Both the position numbers and the translations under genes were made by a program. A stretch of 64,000 bases of DNA from Arthrobacter sp. U41 (GTDB lineage: Bacteria; Actinomycetota; Actinomycetes; Actinomycetales; Micrococcaceae): assembly GCF_001750145.1 (NCBI RefSeq), contig NZ_CP015732.1:2852001-2916000 (forward strand), in the 5' to 3' direction. This document shows positions 62,973 to 64,000 of this stretch, piece by piece; the stretch's first letter is position 1; each line of letters begins with the position of its first letter. The notes under the pieces were generated by a model that was not told the origin of the DNA, made no database searches, and saw nothing but the letters and a program-made list of their open reading frames with translations.

Positions 62973-64000
62973 ATGGACCGCCAGCAAGAGTTTGTCCTGC
63001 GGACGATCGAAGAGCGCGACGTGCGGTTCGTGCGGCTGTGGTTCACCGACGTCGTCGGCTCGCTGAAGTCGGTGGCGCTGGCCCCGGCCGAGGTTGAAGG
63101 CGCGTTCGAGGAGGGCTTGGGTTTTGACGGCTCCTCCATCGAGGGCCTCGCCCGCGTGTTCGAATCCGACATGCTGGCCCAGCCGGACCCCGCCACCTTC
63201 CAGATCCTGCCGTGGCGCGGCGAGACCGAGGCGACGTCGCGGATGTTCTGCGACATTCTGACGCCCGACGGCGAACCCTCCGCTGCTGATCCCCGCAACG
63301 TCCTCAAGCGCAACCTGGCCAAGGCCGCGGACATGGGCTTCACCTGCTACACCCACCCCGAGATCGAGTTTTACCTGCTCAAGTCCCAGCAACCGGGTCC
63401 GGACGGTTCCCCCGTCCCCGTCGATGAGGGCGGCTACTTCGACCACGTTCCGGGCGGTGTGGCCCAGGACTTCCGCCGCACGGCCGTGACCATGCTGGAG
63501 TCAGTCGGCATCTCGGTCGAGTTCAGCCACCACGAGGCCGGTCCCGGCCAGAACGAGATCGACCTGCGCTACGCGGATGCCCTGCAGACCGCGGACAACA
63601 TTATGACGTTCCGCACCGTGATCAAAGAGGTCGCGCTGCAGCAGGGCACCTACGCCACCTTTATGCCAAAACCGTTCACGGCCCACCCGGGTTCGGGCAT
63701 GCACACCCACTTCTCGCTCTTCGAGGGCGACACGAACGCCTTCTACGAGGCCGGCGCCGAATTCCAGCTCTCCGAGACGGCCCGTCAGTTCATCGCCGGC
63801 ATCCTCAAGCACGCCCCGGAGTTCACTGCCGTCACCAACCAGTTCGTGAATTCCTACAAGCGGCTCTGGGGCGGGGGAGAAGCCCCGAGCTACCTCAGCT
63901 GGGGCCACAACAACCGCTCCGCCCTGGTCCGCGTCCCGCTGTACAAGCCCGGCAAGGGCCAGTCGGCGCGGATCGAATACCGCGGCATCGACTCGGCGGC
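62973..64000 (+). CDS. glnA2: Glutamine synthetase, GlnA2 type (3' end off window)
   Basis: Condenses ammonia and glutamate to glutamine with ATP. The frame runs open off the right edge after 342 residues. The N terminus MDRQQEFVLRTIEERDVRF with GLGFDGSSIEG is the GlnA2 (Rv2222c) pattern rather than the nitrogen-regulated GlnA1. EIEFYLLK, HHEAGPGQNEIDLR and NQFVNSYKRL are catalytic-core motifs. ATG 62973 follows AAAGAGG. The adenylylation-site region is outside the window. The panB neighbourhood also fits GlnA2. The upstream 264-nt gap has a weak TTCAGC-19-TAAAGT promoter candidate near 62868-62898. Confidence 0.94.
   Translation, partial: MDRQQEFVLRTIEERDVRFVRLWFTDVVGSLKSVALAPAEVEGAFEEGLGFDGSSIEGLARVFESDMLAQPDPATFQILPWRGETEATSRMFCDILTPDGEPSAADPRNVLKRNLAKAADMGFTCYTHPEIEFYLLKSQQPGPDGSPVPVDEGGYFDHVPGGVAQDFRRTAVTMLESVGISVEFSHHEAGPGQNEIDLRYADALQTADNIMTFRTVIKEVALQQGTYATFMPKPFTAHPGSGMHTHFSLFEGDTNAFYEAGAEFQLSETARQFIAGILKHAPEFTAVTNQFVNSYKRLWGGGEAPSYLSWGHNNRSALVRVPLYKPGKGQSARIEYRGIDSA

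Overview
The window is a stretch of high-GC actinobacterial chromosome, most likely from an Arthrobacter/Pseudarthrobacter-type member of the Micrococcaceae. The reasons are the very GC-rich third codon positions, many GTG and TTG starts, protein sequences of the Arthrobacter type, and gene neighbourhoods shared with Mycobacterium and Corynebacterium (gcvH-garA-ftsR-DUF151-merR; aroG-pknL-Rv2175c-like-polyprenyl synthase; the dcw cluster ending sepF-yggT-divIVA). It is core genome. I found no transposase, integrase, phage gene, CRISPR array, restriction system, toxin-antitoxin pair or other obvious mobile or defence module, and base use is uniform throughout.

Layout. (1) 1-5000, plus strand: rluB (5' end off the window), tyrA, cmk, plsC-like and der, tightly packed, followed by tRNA-Pro(GGG). 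(2) 5300-9500: a minus-strand Fpg/Nei glycosylase, then gcvH, garA (FHA), ftsR (MerR), a DUF151 protein and a second MerR regulator. (3) 9500-30100: an orphan ParA ATPase, pyruvate carboxylase, a fatty acyl-CoA ligase, a ROK glucokinase, a small membrane protein, two tandem alpha/beta hydrolases, a second PlsC-like acyltransferase, class II DAHP synthase, the kinase PknL with four PASTA domains, a LysM transglycosylase, the Rv2175c-like DNA-binding protein, a polyprenyl synthase, a lipoprotein, dinB and a DUF3040 protein. (4) 30400-52430, plus strand: the division and cell-wall cluster mraZ-rsmH-ftsL-ftsI-murE-murF-mraY-murD-ftsW-murG-murC-ftsQ-ftsZ-pgeF-yggS-sepF-yggT-divIVA-lspA-rluD. (5) 52500-64000: dnaE1, flavin reductase, a membrane protein, hisD, nrdR, ppgK, map, a 55-residue small gene, panB and the start of glnA2.

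The genes cover precursor synthesis for peptidoglycan and septation (mur, fts, sepF, divIVA), its likely signalling (PknL sensing wall fragments through PASTA domains; GarA as a phospho-switch on 2-oxoglutarate metabolism), aromatic amino acid entry and exit steps (aroG, tyrA), anaplerosis (pyc), and nitrogen and coenzyme A supply (glnA2, panB).

The most interesting signals are regulatory or small scale. Nine genes have a TANNNT -10 box ending 6-8 nt before the start codon and no ribosome-binding site, which predicts leaderless mRNAs. An 8-bp inverted repeat before ftsZ is a candidate site for the FtsR regulator encoded in the same window. Three 10-bp-spaced MraZ boxes overlie the mraZ promoter. 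Several codon-aligned minisatellites occur, one of which multiplies the possible start codons of yggS. Large perfect or near-perfect palindromes close several transcription units. I did not find a convincing undescribed multi-gene system.
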